This document shows positions 7,926-17,500 of a stretch of DNA of 64,000 nucleotides, one piece after another. A program made the position numbers and the translations under genes. The notes under the pieces were generated by a model. The model did not search any database and was not told the origin of the DNA. It saw nothing but the letters and a program-made list of their open reading frames with translations. Source of the DNA: Aquabacterium sp. (GTDB lineage: Bacteria > Pseudomonadota > Gammaproteobacteria > Burkholderiales > Burkholderiaceae_C); contig NZ_JAUSAR010000113.1 of assembly GCF_030652515.1 (NCBI RefSeq), positions 1 to 64,000 on the forward strand. Direction: 5' to 3'. The first letter of the stretch is position 1, and each line of letters opens with the position of its first letter.

Positions 7926-9523
7926 GCTTCGGCACTCCGGCCCTTCATGGCAAACAAACCTTGGGGACGCTTCTGGATGAAGACGACGATGAACATCAGC
8001 ACCATGATCTTGGCCAGCACCGCACCGGTCCAGCCTTCCAGCAACTTGTTGAAAATGCCCAGTCCCATGGCGGCATAGACGGTGCCCGCAATCTGACCCA
8101 CACCGCCCAGCACCACGACCATGAACGAATCCACGATGTAGTTCTGACCGAGATCAGGGCCCACATTGCCGACCTGAGACAAGGCGCAGCCAGCCAGGCC
8201 TGCGATGCCCGCACCCAGCGAGAACGCCATGGTGTCGATCCGGGCGGTGTTGACGCCGACGCAGGCGGCCATGGGTCGGTTCTGCGTCACGCTGCGCACA
8301 AACAAGCCCATGCGCGTCTTGGCGATCAGCAGGGTCATGCCCAACAGAACCAGGCCCGCGAACGCGATGATGGCCAGGCGGTTGTAAGGCAAGGTCAGGT
8401 TGCTGAGGACGTTGAAGCCGCCAGACATCCAGGCCGGGTTCTCGACCTGCACGTTCTGCGCACCAAACAGGCCGCGCACAGCTTGCATCAAGACCAGGCT
8501 GATGCCCCAGGTGGCCAGCAGCGTTTCAAGCGGACGGCCGTAGAGGAAGCGGATCACCGTGCGCTCCAGCACCGCCCCGACCAGGGCCGCGGCCAAGAAG
8601 GACGCAGGCACGGCCGCGAGGATGTACCAGTCGAAAGCACCGGGCAGGTACTCGCGGAACAGGTTCTGCACCGCATAAGTGGCGTAGGCGCCGATCATCA
8701 TCAACTCGCCATGGGCCATGTTGATCACGCCCATCAGGCCGTAGGTGATGGCCAGGCCCAGCGCCGCCAGCAGCAGGATGGAGCCCAGGCTGATGCCGGT
8801 GAACAGCACGCCAGCGCGGTCACCCCAGGCCAGGCGGCTGGCGATGGAGTCGAGCGACTTCTTCACTTCGATCTTGACTTGCGGATCGGTTTCCACGCCG
8901 TCTTGCAGCCGCTCCATCAGCAAGGCTTGGGTCTCCGGGTCGGCGCTGGCGGCCAACTCTTGCGCAGCTTCGATGCGCTTGGCAGCGTCGGTGCCACTCA
9001 GCAAGGCCTTGGCGCGCAGGTTCTGCAGTTGGATCTTGAGCTTGGGATCGGCCTCGGCCGCCAGGGCCTGGTCGATCATGGGCAGCTTGGCTTCGTCCAC
9101 GCTCTGCGCGATGGTCTTGATGGCCTCGGCGCGCACGGCCACGTCGGGCGACAGGAGCTTGCCCACGGCCAGCACGGCCTCCAACTCACCGCTCATGCGG
9201 CCGTTGTTGGTGACGTCCTCGGCGTCTTCCGGCAAGGTGGCGGGTTGGCCGGTGGCCGCATCAAGCACCTTGTCGTCTTCAACGATGTAGGCCTTATCAC
9301 CCGACACCTTGACACTGTCGTTCAAAAGCGCCTGGACCAGGATGGGCAGGCGCGCGTCGTTCTTGGGAATGAGCGTTTGCAAGGCCTGGATGCGAGCATC
9401 GTTGTCGCCGGCCGAAACCGCATGAGCTTCCTCGGTGGTCAGTGCGCGGGCCGGGTTTGTCAGGCAAGCGATGGCGACCATCATGGCCAGCCCCAGCATG
9501 CGTGCTGCGTCAAATCGTTTCAC
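7922..9523 (-). CDS. urtB: Urea ABC transporter permease UrtB
   Basis: 533 residues from a GTG at 9523, giving the signal-like start MKRFDAARMLGLAMMVAI with cleavage after NPARA; an ATG at 9499 is the alternative start (525 residues). The first ~235 residues are the periplasmic alpha-helical domain seen in UrtB but not LivH. The rest is a LivH-type permease containing GLAITYGLMGVINMAHGELMMIGAYATY. Length matches the family. Separated from urtA by 135 nt that hold a strong hairpin, so its expression is probably attenuated relative to urtA. Confidence 0.93.
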   Translation of the reverse strand: MKRFDAARMLGLAMMVAIACLTNPARALTTEEAHAVSAGDNDARIQALQTLIPKNDARLPILVQALLNDSVKVSGDKAYIVEDDKVLDAATGQPATLPEDAEDVTNNGRMSGELEAVLAVGKLLSPDVAVRAEAIKTIAQSVDEAKLPMIDQALAAEADPKLKIQLQNLRAKALLSGTDAAKRIEAAQELAASADPETQALLMERLQDGVETDPQVKIEVKKSLDSIASRLAWGDRAGVLFTGISLGSILLLAALGLAITYGLMGVINMAHGELMMIGAYATYAVQNLFREYLPGAFDWYILAAVPASFLAAALVGAVLERTVIRFLYGRPLETLLATWGISLVLMQAVRGLFGAQNVQVENPAWMSGGFNVLSNLTLPYNRLAIIAFAGLVLLGMTLLIAKTRMGLFVRSVTQNRPMAACVGVNTARIDTMAFSLGAGIAGLAGCALSQVGNVGPDLGQNYIVDSFMVVVLGGVGQIAGTVYAAMGLGIFNKLLEGWTGAVLAKIMVLMFIVVFIQKRPQGLFAMKGRSAEA

Positions 9524-9562
9524 AGCTTGTTCCAGTCGTTTTTTAAATGAGGTGCGGCCAAC

Positions 9563-9597
9563 AAAAGCGCCCCGTTGGGTGACCCCCCAACGGGGCG
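9563..9597 (-). terminator. urtA-urtB intercistronic hairpin (partial terminator)
   Basis: A perfect 12 bp stem CGCCCCGTTGGG (9568-9579) pairs with CCCAACGGGGCG (9586-9597) around a 6 nt loop. In the minus-strand transcript the stem is followed by CTTTTG, a short T tract. Position between the binding-protein gene and the rest of the transporter operon suggests read-through control or 3'-end protection of the urtA mRNA, a common way to make more binding protein than permease. Confidence 0.75.
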
Positions 9598-9658
9598 AAC
9601 CGCTCTGCTTCGATAAATCAAGCCGCCTGGGCCACACGGCACCAGGCGGGGCCAAGCA

Positions 9659-10936
9659 TCACTTGGCTTCTGGCTCGTCCTTCTTCACGTCATTGCCGGC
9701 GATGTAAGGGCTCCAGGGTTGGGCCTTGACGGGGCCAGGTGTCTTCCAGACCACCTTGAACTGGCCATCGGCCTTGATCTCGCCGATGAACACTGGCTTG
9801 TGCAAGTGGTGGTTCTTGACGTCCATCGTGGAGGTGAAGCCACCGGGTGCCTTGAAGGTCTGGCCGGCCATGGCGGCGATCACCTTGTCGGTGTCGGTGC
9901 TCTTGGCCTTGGTCACGGCCTGGGCCCACATGTTGATGCCGATGTAAGTGGCTTCCATCGGGTCGTTGGTCAAAGGCTTGTCCTTGTGGCCAGCGATGTT
10001 CTTGGCCTTGGCATAGGCGGACCACTTCTTGATGAACTCGGCGTTGGTCGGGTTCTTGATGGACATGAAGTAGTTCCAGGCGGCCAGGTGACCAACCAGG
10101 GGCTTGGTGTCCACACCGCGCAATTCTTCTTCACCCACCGAGAAAGCCACGACCGGCACGTCCGAGGCCTTCAGGCCCTGGTTGCCCAGTTCCTTGTAGA
10201 AAGGCACGTTCGAGTCGCCATTGATGGTCGAGACCACGGCGGTTTTCTTGCCGGCGGCTGCGAACTTCTTGATGTTGGCGATGATGGTCTGGTAGTCCGA
10301 GTGACCGAAGGGGGTGTACTCCTCCATGATGTCCTCGTCCTTCACGCCCTTGGACTTCAGGAAGGCGCGCAGGATCTTGTTCGTGGTGCGGGGGTAGACG
10401 TAGTCGGTGCCCAGCAGCACGAAGCGCTTGGCGCTGCCGCCGTCCTTGCTCATCAGGTATTCGACGGCCGGGATGGCTTGCTGGTTGGGCGCGGCGCCCG
10501 TGTAGAACACGTTCTTTTCCAGCTCTTCACCTTCGTACTGAACGGGGTAGAACAGCACGCTGTTCAGTTCCTTGAACACCGGCAGCACCGACTTGCGGCT
10601 CACCGAAGTCCAGCAGCCGAAGGTCACGGCGACCTTGTCCTGGCTGATCAGTTGCTTGGCCTTTTCAGCGAACAGGGGCCAGTTGGAGGCCGGGTCAACG
10701 ACCACAGGTTCCAGCTTCTTGCCCAGCAGGCCACCCTTGGCGTTGATTTCATCGATGGCCATCAGGGCCACGTCCTTCAGGACGGTTTCCGAGATGGCCA
10801 TGGTGCCCGACAGCGAATGCAGAACGCCGACCTTGATCGTGTCGGCGGCATGGGCCAGGGAACCGACGAGCAGGCCAGCCACGCCCAAAGCGACGGCCGT
10901 CAGCGATTGGGTGGCATTGCGACGAGAAATGTTCAT
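9659..10936 (-). CDS. urtA: Urea ABC transporter substrate-binding protein UrtA
   Basis: 425 residues. Start ATG at 10936 is supported by AGGAG seven bases upstream and by the signal sequence MNISRRNATQSLTAVALG with cleavage after SLAHA; the Arg-Arg pair could suit Tat, but Sec is as plausible. Mature protein begins ADTIKVGVLHSLSGTMA and has the UrtA-specific FGCWTSVSRKSVLPVFKELNS and FYPVQYEGEE motifs, which separate it from leucine-binding LivK. Periplasmic receptor that binds urea and delivers it to UrtBC. First gene of the operon; its upstream region carries an inverted repeat at 11016-11033. Confidence 0.96.
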   Translation of the reverse strand: MNISRRNATQSLTAVALGVAGLLVGSLAHAADTIKVGVLHSLSGTMAISETVLKDVALMAIDEINAKGGLLGKKLEPVVVDPASNWPLFAEKAKQLISQDKVAVTFGCWTSVSRKSVLPVFKELNSVLFYPVQYEGEELEKNVFYTGAAPNQQAIPAVEYLMSKDGGSAKRFVLLGTDYVYPRTTNKILRAFLKSKGVKDEDIMEEYTPFGHSDYQTIIANIKKFAAAGKKTAVVSTINGDSNVPFYKELGNQGLKASDVPVVAFSVGEEELRGVDTKPLVGHLAAWNYFMSIKNPTNAEFIKKWSAYAKAKNIAGHKDKPLTNDPMEATYIGINMWAQAVTKAKSTDTDKVIAAMAGQTFKAPGGFTSTMDVKNHHLHKPVFIGEIKADGQFKVVWKTPGPVKAQPWSPYIAGNDVKKDEPEAK

Positions 10937-11015
10937 GGATGAAGCTCCTGGTAGACAACAAGTGGGGGTTGGGAAATCAGTGAACTCAGTGTGCACAGCC
11001 GCTTGTTTTCCAGGA

Positions 11016-11045
11016 ATACGCCACATGGCGTATCGGTGGCGTACT
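11016..11045. promoter_or_regulatory. Inverted repeat upstream of urtA (candidate operator)
   Basis: ATACGCCA-CA-TGGCGTAT at 11016-11033 is a perfect 8+8 bp inverted repeat with a 2 bp spacer. A third half site TGGCGTAC follows at 11036-11043, in direct repeat with the second arm, 11 bp on. It lies 80 bp before urtA and 40 bp before the divergent gene at 11073, so it could control either. Geometry suits a dimeric regulator such as a LuxR/NarL-type response regulator; the one encoded at 13551-14510 is the nearest candidate (inference). Confidence 0.6.
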
Positions 11046-11072
11046 TGTGGCTTGTGAGAGACTGACGCCATC

Positions 11073-11813
11073 GTGCCTCCGCAGTCCCCCTCCATCCACA
11101 AAAACCGGCAGACCCTGTCGCTGAGCCTGGACTCACCCTTGATCCAGAGCTGCATGCGGCGCAATGACCCCAACGCGCTGATCCTGGACTACACCCGGGC
11201 GATGATGGGATTCCTGCTTTTCAAGCCACAGCCCGCGTCCATGCTGATGATTGGCCTGGGCGGCGGGTCGGTGCCCAAGTATTGCCACCTGCATTTGCCC
11301 GGCGCCGACATCACCACCGTCGAGATCAACCCGGATGTGATCGCGCTGCGGGATGAGTTCCTGATCCCGACGGACAACGAGCGCTTTCGGGTGATCTGTG
11401 CCGATGGGGCGGCTTTTGTGGCGCAAACCCAGCGACGCTATGACGTGCTGATGGTGGACGGTTTCACGGGCGAAGGCCAGCCCGAGGCCCTGTGCTCGCG
11501 CCATTTTTACGACGCCTGCCAGGCCGCGCTGAGCGACGAAGGCATGCTGGTGGTCAACCTGCATGCCGAAATGCCCCGCTGTGGCGAGCTGACCCAACGC
11601 ATCGAGCGGTGCTTTGGCGGTCACGCGGTGTCGGTGGCCACCGACGATGGCGACAACTGCGTCGTGCTGGCCGGGTTGGGCCCTGCTTTCGCCCGTTGCC
11701 GCGTCGCCTTTGAAGAGCGCTGGGCGGCATTGTCCGCAGCGCATCAGCAAACCCTGGGCGCCTGCTCCAGCCGCATTGAGCGTGGCTTGATCAAGCGCTA
11801 TCCGGCTGTGTGA
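11073..11813 (+). CDS. Spermidine-synthase-like SAM-dependent transferase
   Basis: 246 residues from a GTG at 11073. Rossmann-type fold of the spermine/spermidine synthase family: motif I is MLMIGLGGGSVPKY (about residues 57-70), the acidic end of strand 2 is TTVEINPDVIALRD, then CADGAAFV and the strand 4 stretch DVLMVDGFTGEGQP. It lacks the N-terminal beta-domain and the strict active-site sequence of true SpeE, so polyamine synthesis is not assured; the substrate is unknown. Probably cytosolic. Divergent from urtA and convergent with the DUF342 gene, whose stop is 1 nt away. Confidence 0.75.
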   Translation: MPPQSPSIHKNRQTLSLSLDSPLIQSCMRRNDPNALILDYTRAMMGFLLFKPQPASMLMIGLGGGSVPKYCHLHLPGADITTVEINPDVIALRDEFLIPTDNERFRVICADGAAFVAQTQRRYDVLMVDGFTGEGQPEALCSRHFYDACQAALSDEGMLVVNLHAEMPRCGELTQRIERCFGGHAVSVATDDGDNCVVLAGLGPAFARCRVAFEERWAALSAAHQQTLGACSSRIERGLIKRYPAV

Positions 11814-11814
11814 A

Positions 11815-13416
11815 TCAACCGTCCACCACCAAGGCATCCCCATCCGGCGTGGTGAACAGGACCAGGCCTTTGTCGATGGAAAAGTAGCCGATGTCGTAAG
11901 TGCGGCGCAAGCGGCGCTGCGTCTTGCCGAAGGCCAGGTCGACCGCACCCGACACCCCCGCGCCAATCTCGACGCGCGCGTTGCCGAACAAGGCCATCTG
12001 CTTTTCCAGATCGTCCTTGCGCACCAGCAACAAGCCCAGGGCCTGCAGCGCCTGAGCCCAGGTGGAGCGCACCCGGTCCAGCACACCCGTCTTGTCGCCC
12101 TGCCGGGTCAGGTGCTGAACCAGCTTGCTGAGGTTTTCCTCTTCCTGATTCTGCTTGGCGATCAAGCCCAACACCTCCTGGTATTCGGCCTCCAGTGCCG
12201 GATTAACGCCCACCAGCACCTGGGTGACGGTGCTGGCCGAATCGCCCAGCAAGGGTGTGCGGATGAGCATCATGGCGCGGGCAGAACCGCCCACCAGACG
12301 CCCGCGCTGGGGCGACTGCGTGCCCACGATGATCTGGTTGCCGGCTTGCAACTGGCTTTGCAACGCCATGCTGTCGATCGCAATGCCGACACCGGCGTCA
12401 ACGCTGGAATTTTCAATGAACCGGGCCGACACCGAATCGCCTGCGCGCGCACTGGCGTGGGCAATGATGCCGCCGCCCACCCGGATGCTGCCCCCCGCCT
12501 CCAGGTGCCCACCATCCACGGTGCCCGTCACAATGATGTCGCCGCTGGCCTGCACTTTCATGCCCGTGAGGACATCGCCTTCAATCTGCACGGTGCCATC
12601 GAACGCGATGTTGCCCGAAGCCATGCTGGCGCCATTGAAGAACACCACCTTCTCAACCATGACACCATCGCCCACGCTCACGGGCTGTCCGGTGAACACG
12701 GCGCGCAGCAGCCTGGGGTCTTGCGGATCCACCTTGGCGCCGGGCAGTTCGGTCGCGAAAGCCACCGCTTGGCCGCGGACCGGCTCCAACACCTCGGCGC
12801 GGATGTTGCGGCCCAGGAAGCCCACGGTTTCAGGGATGATTTTCATCAAGGGCTGATCGGCCTCGACCACGGGGATGTCGCCCAGCTCCCGGAAGTCGAT
12901 CAGACCGTTCTCGCCCACCTTGGGCCGACGGTCGCGCGTGACATCGACCAACATCTCGAAGCGGGCGGTTTCGCCATTGCGAGCTGGTTTGCCCTGGGCG
13001 GCCACCACACGGCCCCCTGCGGGCGAGGCGCACACTTGCTGCAAGGCGGCCTCGTCAACGCCAAACACCACACCTGCCTGAGCGAAGGCCTGCACCATGT
13101 CGTTCAGATTCAGCAGGCTGCCCCCCCGCGCTGGCGTCACCGTCACCCAGGCACACATGGCATCGGGCGCGATTTCAAGTTCAAAGCTGGCGTCTCGCCG
13201 CTCGGCAACCAACACCTTGAAAGTCTCTTCGCTGGCGCATCGGCTCACCGCTTGTTGCAGTTCGTCGTCCAGCAAAAACCAATGGGCATGCCCGGCTTGG
13301 GCAATCAAGTCCTTTGCCGCATCCACACTCAAGGCGGGGCGGTTGGGCATCGGTCGGTGGTGCAACCAAAGCTGCCCGTCGGCCTCGATCAGATCAACAC
13401 CGGGAAAACCCGACAT
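11815..13416 (-). CDS. FapA family (DUF342) protein
   Basis: 533 residues. The central half (about residues 170-390) is the polymer-like beta-helix of DUF342/FapA proteins: repeated Gly-rich turns such as VFFNGASMASGNIAFDGTVQIEGDVLTG and SGDIIVTGTVDGGHLEAGGSIRVGGG. A helical segment around 415-480 could form a coiled coil. In Vibrio, FapA influences flagellar pole signalling, but most DUF342 proteins have no known role. It follows the response regulator by 134 nt on the same strand, so it may be co-regulated. No signal peptide. Confidence 0.8.
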   Translation of the reverse strand: MSGFPGVDLIEADGQLWLHHRPMPNRPALSVDAAKDLIAQAGHAHWFLLDDELQQAVSRCASEETFKVLVAERRDASFELEIAPDAMCAWVTVTPARGGSLLNLNDMVQAFAQAGVVFGVDEAALQQVCASPAGGRVVAAQGKPARNGETARFEMLVDVTRDRRPKVGENGLIDFRELGDIPVVEADQPLMKIIPETVGFLGRNIRAEVLEPVRGQAVAFATELPGAKVDPQDPRLLRAVFTGQPVSVGDGVMVEKVVFFNGASMASGNIAFDGTVQIEGDVLTGMKVQASGDIIVTGTVDGGHLEAGGSIRVGGGIIAHASARAGDSVSARFIENSSVDAGVGIAIDSMALQSQLQAGNQIIVGTQSPQRGRLVGGSARAMMLIRTPLLGDSASTVTQVLVGVNPALEAEYQEVLGLIAKQNQEEENLSKLVQHLTRQGDKTGVLDRVRSTWAQALQALGLLLVRKDDLEKQMALFGNARVEIGAGVSGAVDLAFGKTQRRLRRTYDIGYFSIDKGLVLFTTPDGDALVVDG

Positions 13417-13550
13417 CTGCAGCCCTTTCCAGTCGGGACAAGGTCCCAGGCCTCAGTACGGATCAGTGTACCGAGCCCACTTAAGCTGGCAATAGCGGAA
13501 ACACCTTTCTGCGGCCAATTGATCACAACTTGCCTGGGCGCATGCGCGAC

Positions 13551-14510
13551 TCAGCGCATTTTCAGCTGTCCCACCCGGCTCATGGCCAATCCGGCCGCCG
13601 CCGTGCGGGTCTCGACCCCCAGCTTGGCGAAAACATGCTCCAGCTGCTTTTTGACGGTGGCCGGGCTGGTGCCCAGGATGTCGCCGATGTCGCGGTTGGT
13701 CTTGCCCTTGACCACCCAATAGAGCACCTCGCCCTCCCGGGCGGTGAGCTTGAGTTCCTGGGTCAGCGCTTCGATGGCGGCCTCGTCCGAGGTCTCGCGC
13801 ATCACCAGCAGCCAGTTGTCGTCGCCCGTGGGTTCGTGCAGCGCAAAACTCAGGCGTCGGCCTGCCTGCTGCACCAGCCAGGGCGGTGGAGGCTTGCCGG
13901 TGGCCATGTCGGCCAGGGCGCTGGGCGTGACCTGACGCAGCCAGACCACCAACTCGTCTGGAGCCACCGTCTCGGGCGTCTCGAAATACTGCTGCAGGAG
14001 CTTGCGGGCCAAGGGCGTCTGCCACATCACCCGGCCATCCGACAGGCGGACCGTCATGGAGGCGTGGCCAAAGGCATCCAGGGCATTGCGCGCCTGGCGC
14101 GCCTGCCGGGCGCTGGCCATGTGCGAGACGATGCGGGCCAGCACTTCCCGGGGCCGGATCGGCTTGGTGACGTAATCCACGCCACCGGCTTCAAAGGCGG
14201 CCACCACGTGCTCGGTCTCGGTCAGGCCGGTCATGAAGACGATGGGGATGTGGCTGGTTTCGGGCTGCGCTTTCAGGCGCCGCGCCACCTCGAAGCCATC
14301 CATGCCGGGCATCAGGGCATCGAGCAAGATGATGTCGGGCACCGATTGGCTGGCGCGCTGCAGGGCGGCTTCACCATGCGTGGCAACCAGCACGGTGTAG
14401 CCCGCCTCGTCCAGCGCGTCGTGCAGCAGGGAGAGGTTGTCGGGCACGTCGTCCACGATGAGCACGACATCGGTACGGCTGCGGTCGAGTCGGTCAAGCA
14501 TCGGGATCAT
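13551..14510 (-). CDS. Response regulator, REC plus LuxR-type HTH
   Basis: 319 residues. Receiver domain at about 14-130 with acidic pair D20-D21, phospho-acceptor D64 in LLDALMPGMDG, the conserved Thr in VFMTG and Lys in YVTKPIRP. A middle region of about 110 residues links it to a LuxR-family helix-turn-helix at about 250-313 (LTAREGEVLYWVVKGKTNRDIGDILG, then SPATVKKQLEHVFAKLG). The ATG overlaps the stop of the NCS1-kinase gene (ATGA), so it is almost certainly that kinase's cognate regulator. Target promoters are not known; the urt and ure promoters close by are the obvious guess. Confidence 0.92.
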   Translation of the reverse strand: MIPMLDRLDRSRTDVVLIVDDVPDNLSLLHDALDEAGYTVLVATHGEAALQRASQSVPDIILLDALMPGMDGFEVARRLKAQPETSHIPIVFMTGLTETEHVVAAFEAGGVDYVTKPIRPREVLARIVSHMASARQARQARNALDAFGHASMTVRLSDGRVMWQTPLARKLLQQYFETPETVAPDELVVWLRQVTPSALADMATGKPPPPWLVQQAGRRLSFALHEPTGDDNWLLVMRETSDEAAIEALTQELKLTAREGEVLYWVVKGKTNRDIGDILGTSPATVKKQLEHVFAKLGVETRTAAAGLAMSRVGQLKMR

Positions 14511-17500
14511 GGCCGCGATTGTGCATGGAACTGCACCAGGGCCCGCTTGACGGCATCAGCCAGGGCGTCCAGCTGGAACTGCCTGGCCAGGTGGCGCATG
14601 TGCTGCACGAATGCTTCGCATTGGGGTTCGGCTGCCGCGATCTGGTCCAGCGTTTTGTGCACACCGCGCACGTAGCCGGCGTCGATCAGCTCTTCGAGGC
14701 TTTGCAAGGCCTTGAGCGATGGCAGCACTTGCGTGCCTTCGACCGCCCCTTGCGCGACCATGTCCAGCATGGGTTGCTTGACCGCGGGGCGCTGCGCCTC
14801 GATCCACTGCAAGGTCAGGCGCCGCCCCAGCCAGTCCAGCAACTCGCTCATGCGCACGGGCTTGACGATGAAGTCATCGAAAGTGATGCCCACGTCGTTG
14901 TCCATGCCCTTGTCAAAGGCATTGGCCGACACGATGGCGATGGGCGCGCGGCTCAAACCTTCTTGCTTGATGGTGCGGATCGTGGTCCAACCGTCGATGC
15001 CGGGCATGGCCAGGTCCATCAACACGGCATGGGGCTCTTGCGCCTGGGGGCAGCTGCGCAGCAAAGACAGGCATTCCACGCCCGAGGCCAGCGGGGTCAC
15101 GTCAAACCCCAGGGGTTCGAGGATGCGCACCAGCAGGCCGCGGTCGGCCTCTTCGTTGTCCACCACCCAGACACGACGGCGATCACCCACATAGCCGGTG
15201 CGCACGCCCAAGGGCACCGATCGGTCGGCGTGCGTCAGACGCACCTGAGGCAGGAACAGGCGGATGCGGAAGACCGTGCCCTGCCCTTCCACGCTGCTCA
15301 CCTTCATCTCGCCGCCCATCAGATCGGTCAGCATTTTGCTGATGGTCAGGCCCAGGCCGGTGCCCGCCACCACCGAGCCCGCCACCGATGAACCACGTGC
15401 AAAAGGCTCGAACACCCGCTCCAGCTCGTCGATCGGGATACCCGGCCCCGTGTCGATCACCTCGACCAGGGCGATCTCCCGCGCGTAGCTGACGCGGAAT
15501 TTCACGCTGCCTTGCGAGGTGAACTTCACCGCGTTGCCCAGCACATTGAAGAGGATCTGGCGCACCCGCCGCTCATCGGCGCGCACCACTTCAGGCAGGG
15601 CCGCGTCCAGCTCCACGTCAAAGATCAAGCCTTTGCTCAAGGCTTGTGGCTGCAGCATGCTGATGATCTGCTGCAGGGATTCGAACAGACGCATGGGCTT
15701 GACGTCCAGCGTCAGCTTGCCGCTTTCGATGCGGGCGATGTCCAGCGTGCCTTCGATCAATGACAACAGGTGGTCGCCACCGCGCTTGATCACCTCCACG
15801 CCGTGCTTGGCGTGCGCGGGCAGGCGCTGGTCTTCGTCCAGCAATTGCGCATAACCCAGGATGCTGTTGAGCGGTGTGCGCAGCTCGTGGCTGATGGTCG
15901 AGATGTAGCGGCTCTTGGCCTGGTTGGCCTGCTCGGCGGTTCGCTTGGCCTGCTGCAGTTTTTCATCGGTGCGGCGGTGCAATTCCACCTCGCGCACCAG
16001 CAGATGCGTCTGGCGGTTGGACTCTTCTTGCGCCACTTTGCGGCTTTTGTGCGCCAGCACCAGCCACCAGCCCACCACGCCCGAGATCACCAGCAGCACC
16101 GCGAAGACCTTGAGGAAACCGCTTTGCAAGGCCTCGATCAAGCCCACCGTGGCCGGTTGGTCCAAGGCGCGCAATTCGTGGTTGAAGATCAGGGCGAACA
16201 GCAGCGCCAGTGTCGGCACCAATGCGCCCATCAACAGCATGAAATGGCCCAGCTCGGTGTCCAGGTGGCGCCAGACGAAGGGCGGCAACAGCTTTTGCCC
16301 CACCGCCCGCCACTGCACCGACCAGCGCGCCTCGGGCTTGCACAGGTCGTGGCAGCGCGCGTCCAGCGAGCAGCACAATGAGCAGATGAAGCCCTGGTAG
16401 GCCGGGCAATGGGCCATGTCTTCGCCTTCGTACTCGCGCTCGCACACGGTGCAGCGGTAAACGCCTTTCATGCCTTGCCGGGATGGGCAGGTGTCGCAAC
16501 TGGGGGCCTTGGGCTCGGCCTGGCGGGCGATGTAATAGCGGCCCTGGGTGAACCAGGCGATCAGCGGTGAAGTGATCAAGGCCGTGACCAGCGCGATCAG
16601 TGCGGAAAACGCCTGCGCCATCGGCCCCAACCACCCCAGGTAGGCCGTCACCGACAGGATCGAGGCCGCGCTCATGGCGCCCACACCCACCGGGTTCACG
16701 TCGTACAAATAAGCGCGCTTGAACTCGATGCCTTTGGGCGACCAGCCCATGGGTTTGTTGATGACCAGGTCGGCCACCACCGCCATCATCCACGCGATGG
16801 CGACGTTGGAGTACAGGCCCAGCACACGGCCCAGGGCCTGGAACACGTTCAACTCCATCAGCATCAAGGCAATCATGATGTTGAACACCACCCACACCAC
16901 GCGCCCGGGGTGGCTGTGCGTGATGCGCGCGAAAAAGTTGGACCAGGCCAGCGAGCCCGCGTAGGCATTGGTGACGTTGATCTTGAGCTGCGAGATGACC
17001 ACGAACAGGCAGGTGGCCGCGACCGCCCAGCTCAGGTTCGAGAACATGGTCTCGTACGCCAGGAGGTACATCTGGTTGGGATCGACCGCGCGGTCGGCGG
17101 GCACCGACAGGCTCAGCGCCAGGTAGGCCAGCACCGTGCCGCCCAGCATCTTGAGCACGCCCGGGATCACCCAGCCCGGCCCACCCATGAACACGTTGAA
17201 CCACCAGCGGGCCTTGTGTTTGGGCTGCTGCTCGGGCATGAAGCGCAGGTAGTCGGCCTGCTCGCCCATCTGCGTGATCAGGGCCACGCCCACCGTCATG
17301 GCCGCGCCAAAAGACATCAGGTTGAAACCGGGGGCCTGCCCTTGCGCACCGCCATAGCCCACCAGGTCGCTCAACACATGCGGGTTCGCCTTGAACACAT
17401 AGATGTAGGGCAGCACCAGCATCACCAGCCAGATCGGTTGCGTCCACACCTGCAACCGGCTGATGACGGTGACCCCGTGCGTGACCAGCGGCACGACCAC

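Noticed and set aside
5041-8078. Long plus-strand open frames across urtE, urtD and urtC
   Set aside because: Their products are Gln/His/Ala-rich, without domains, and are exact antisense of well-conserved ABC transporter genes.
11073-11813. Possibly the missing ureD
   Set aside because: The sequence has Rossmann-type GLGGGS and DGFTGEGQ motifs of the spermidine-synthase family and no UreD features.
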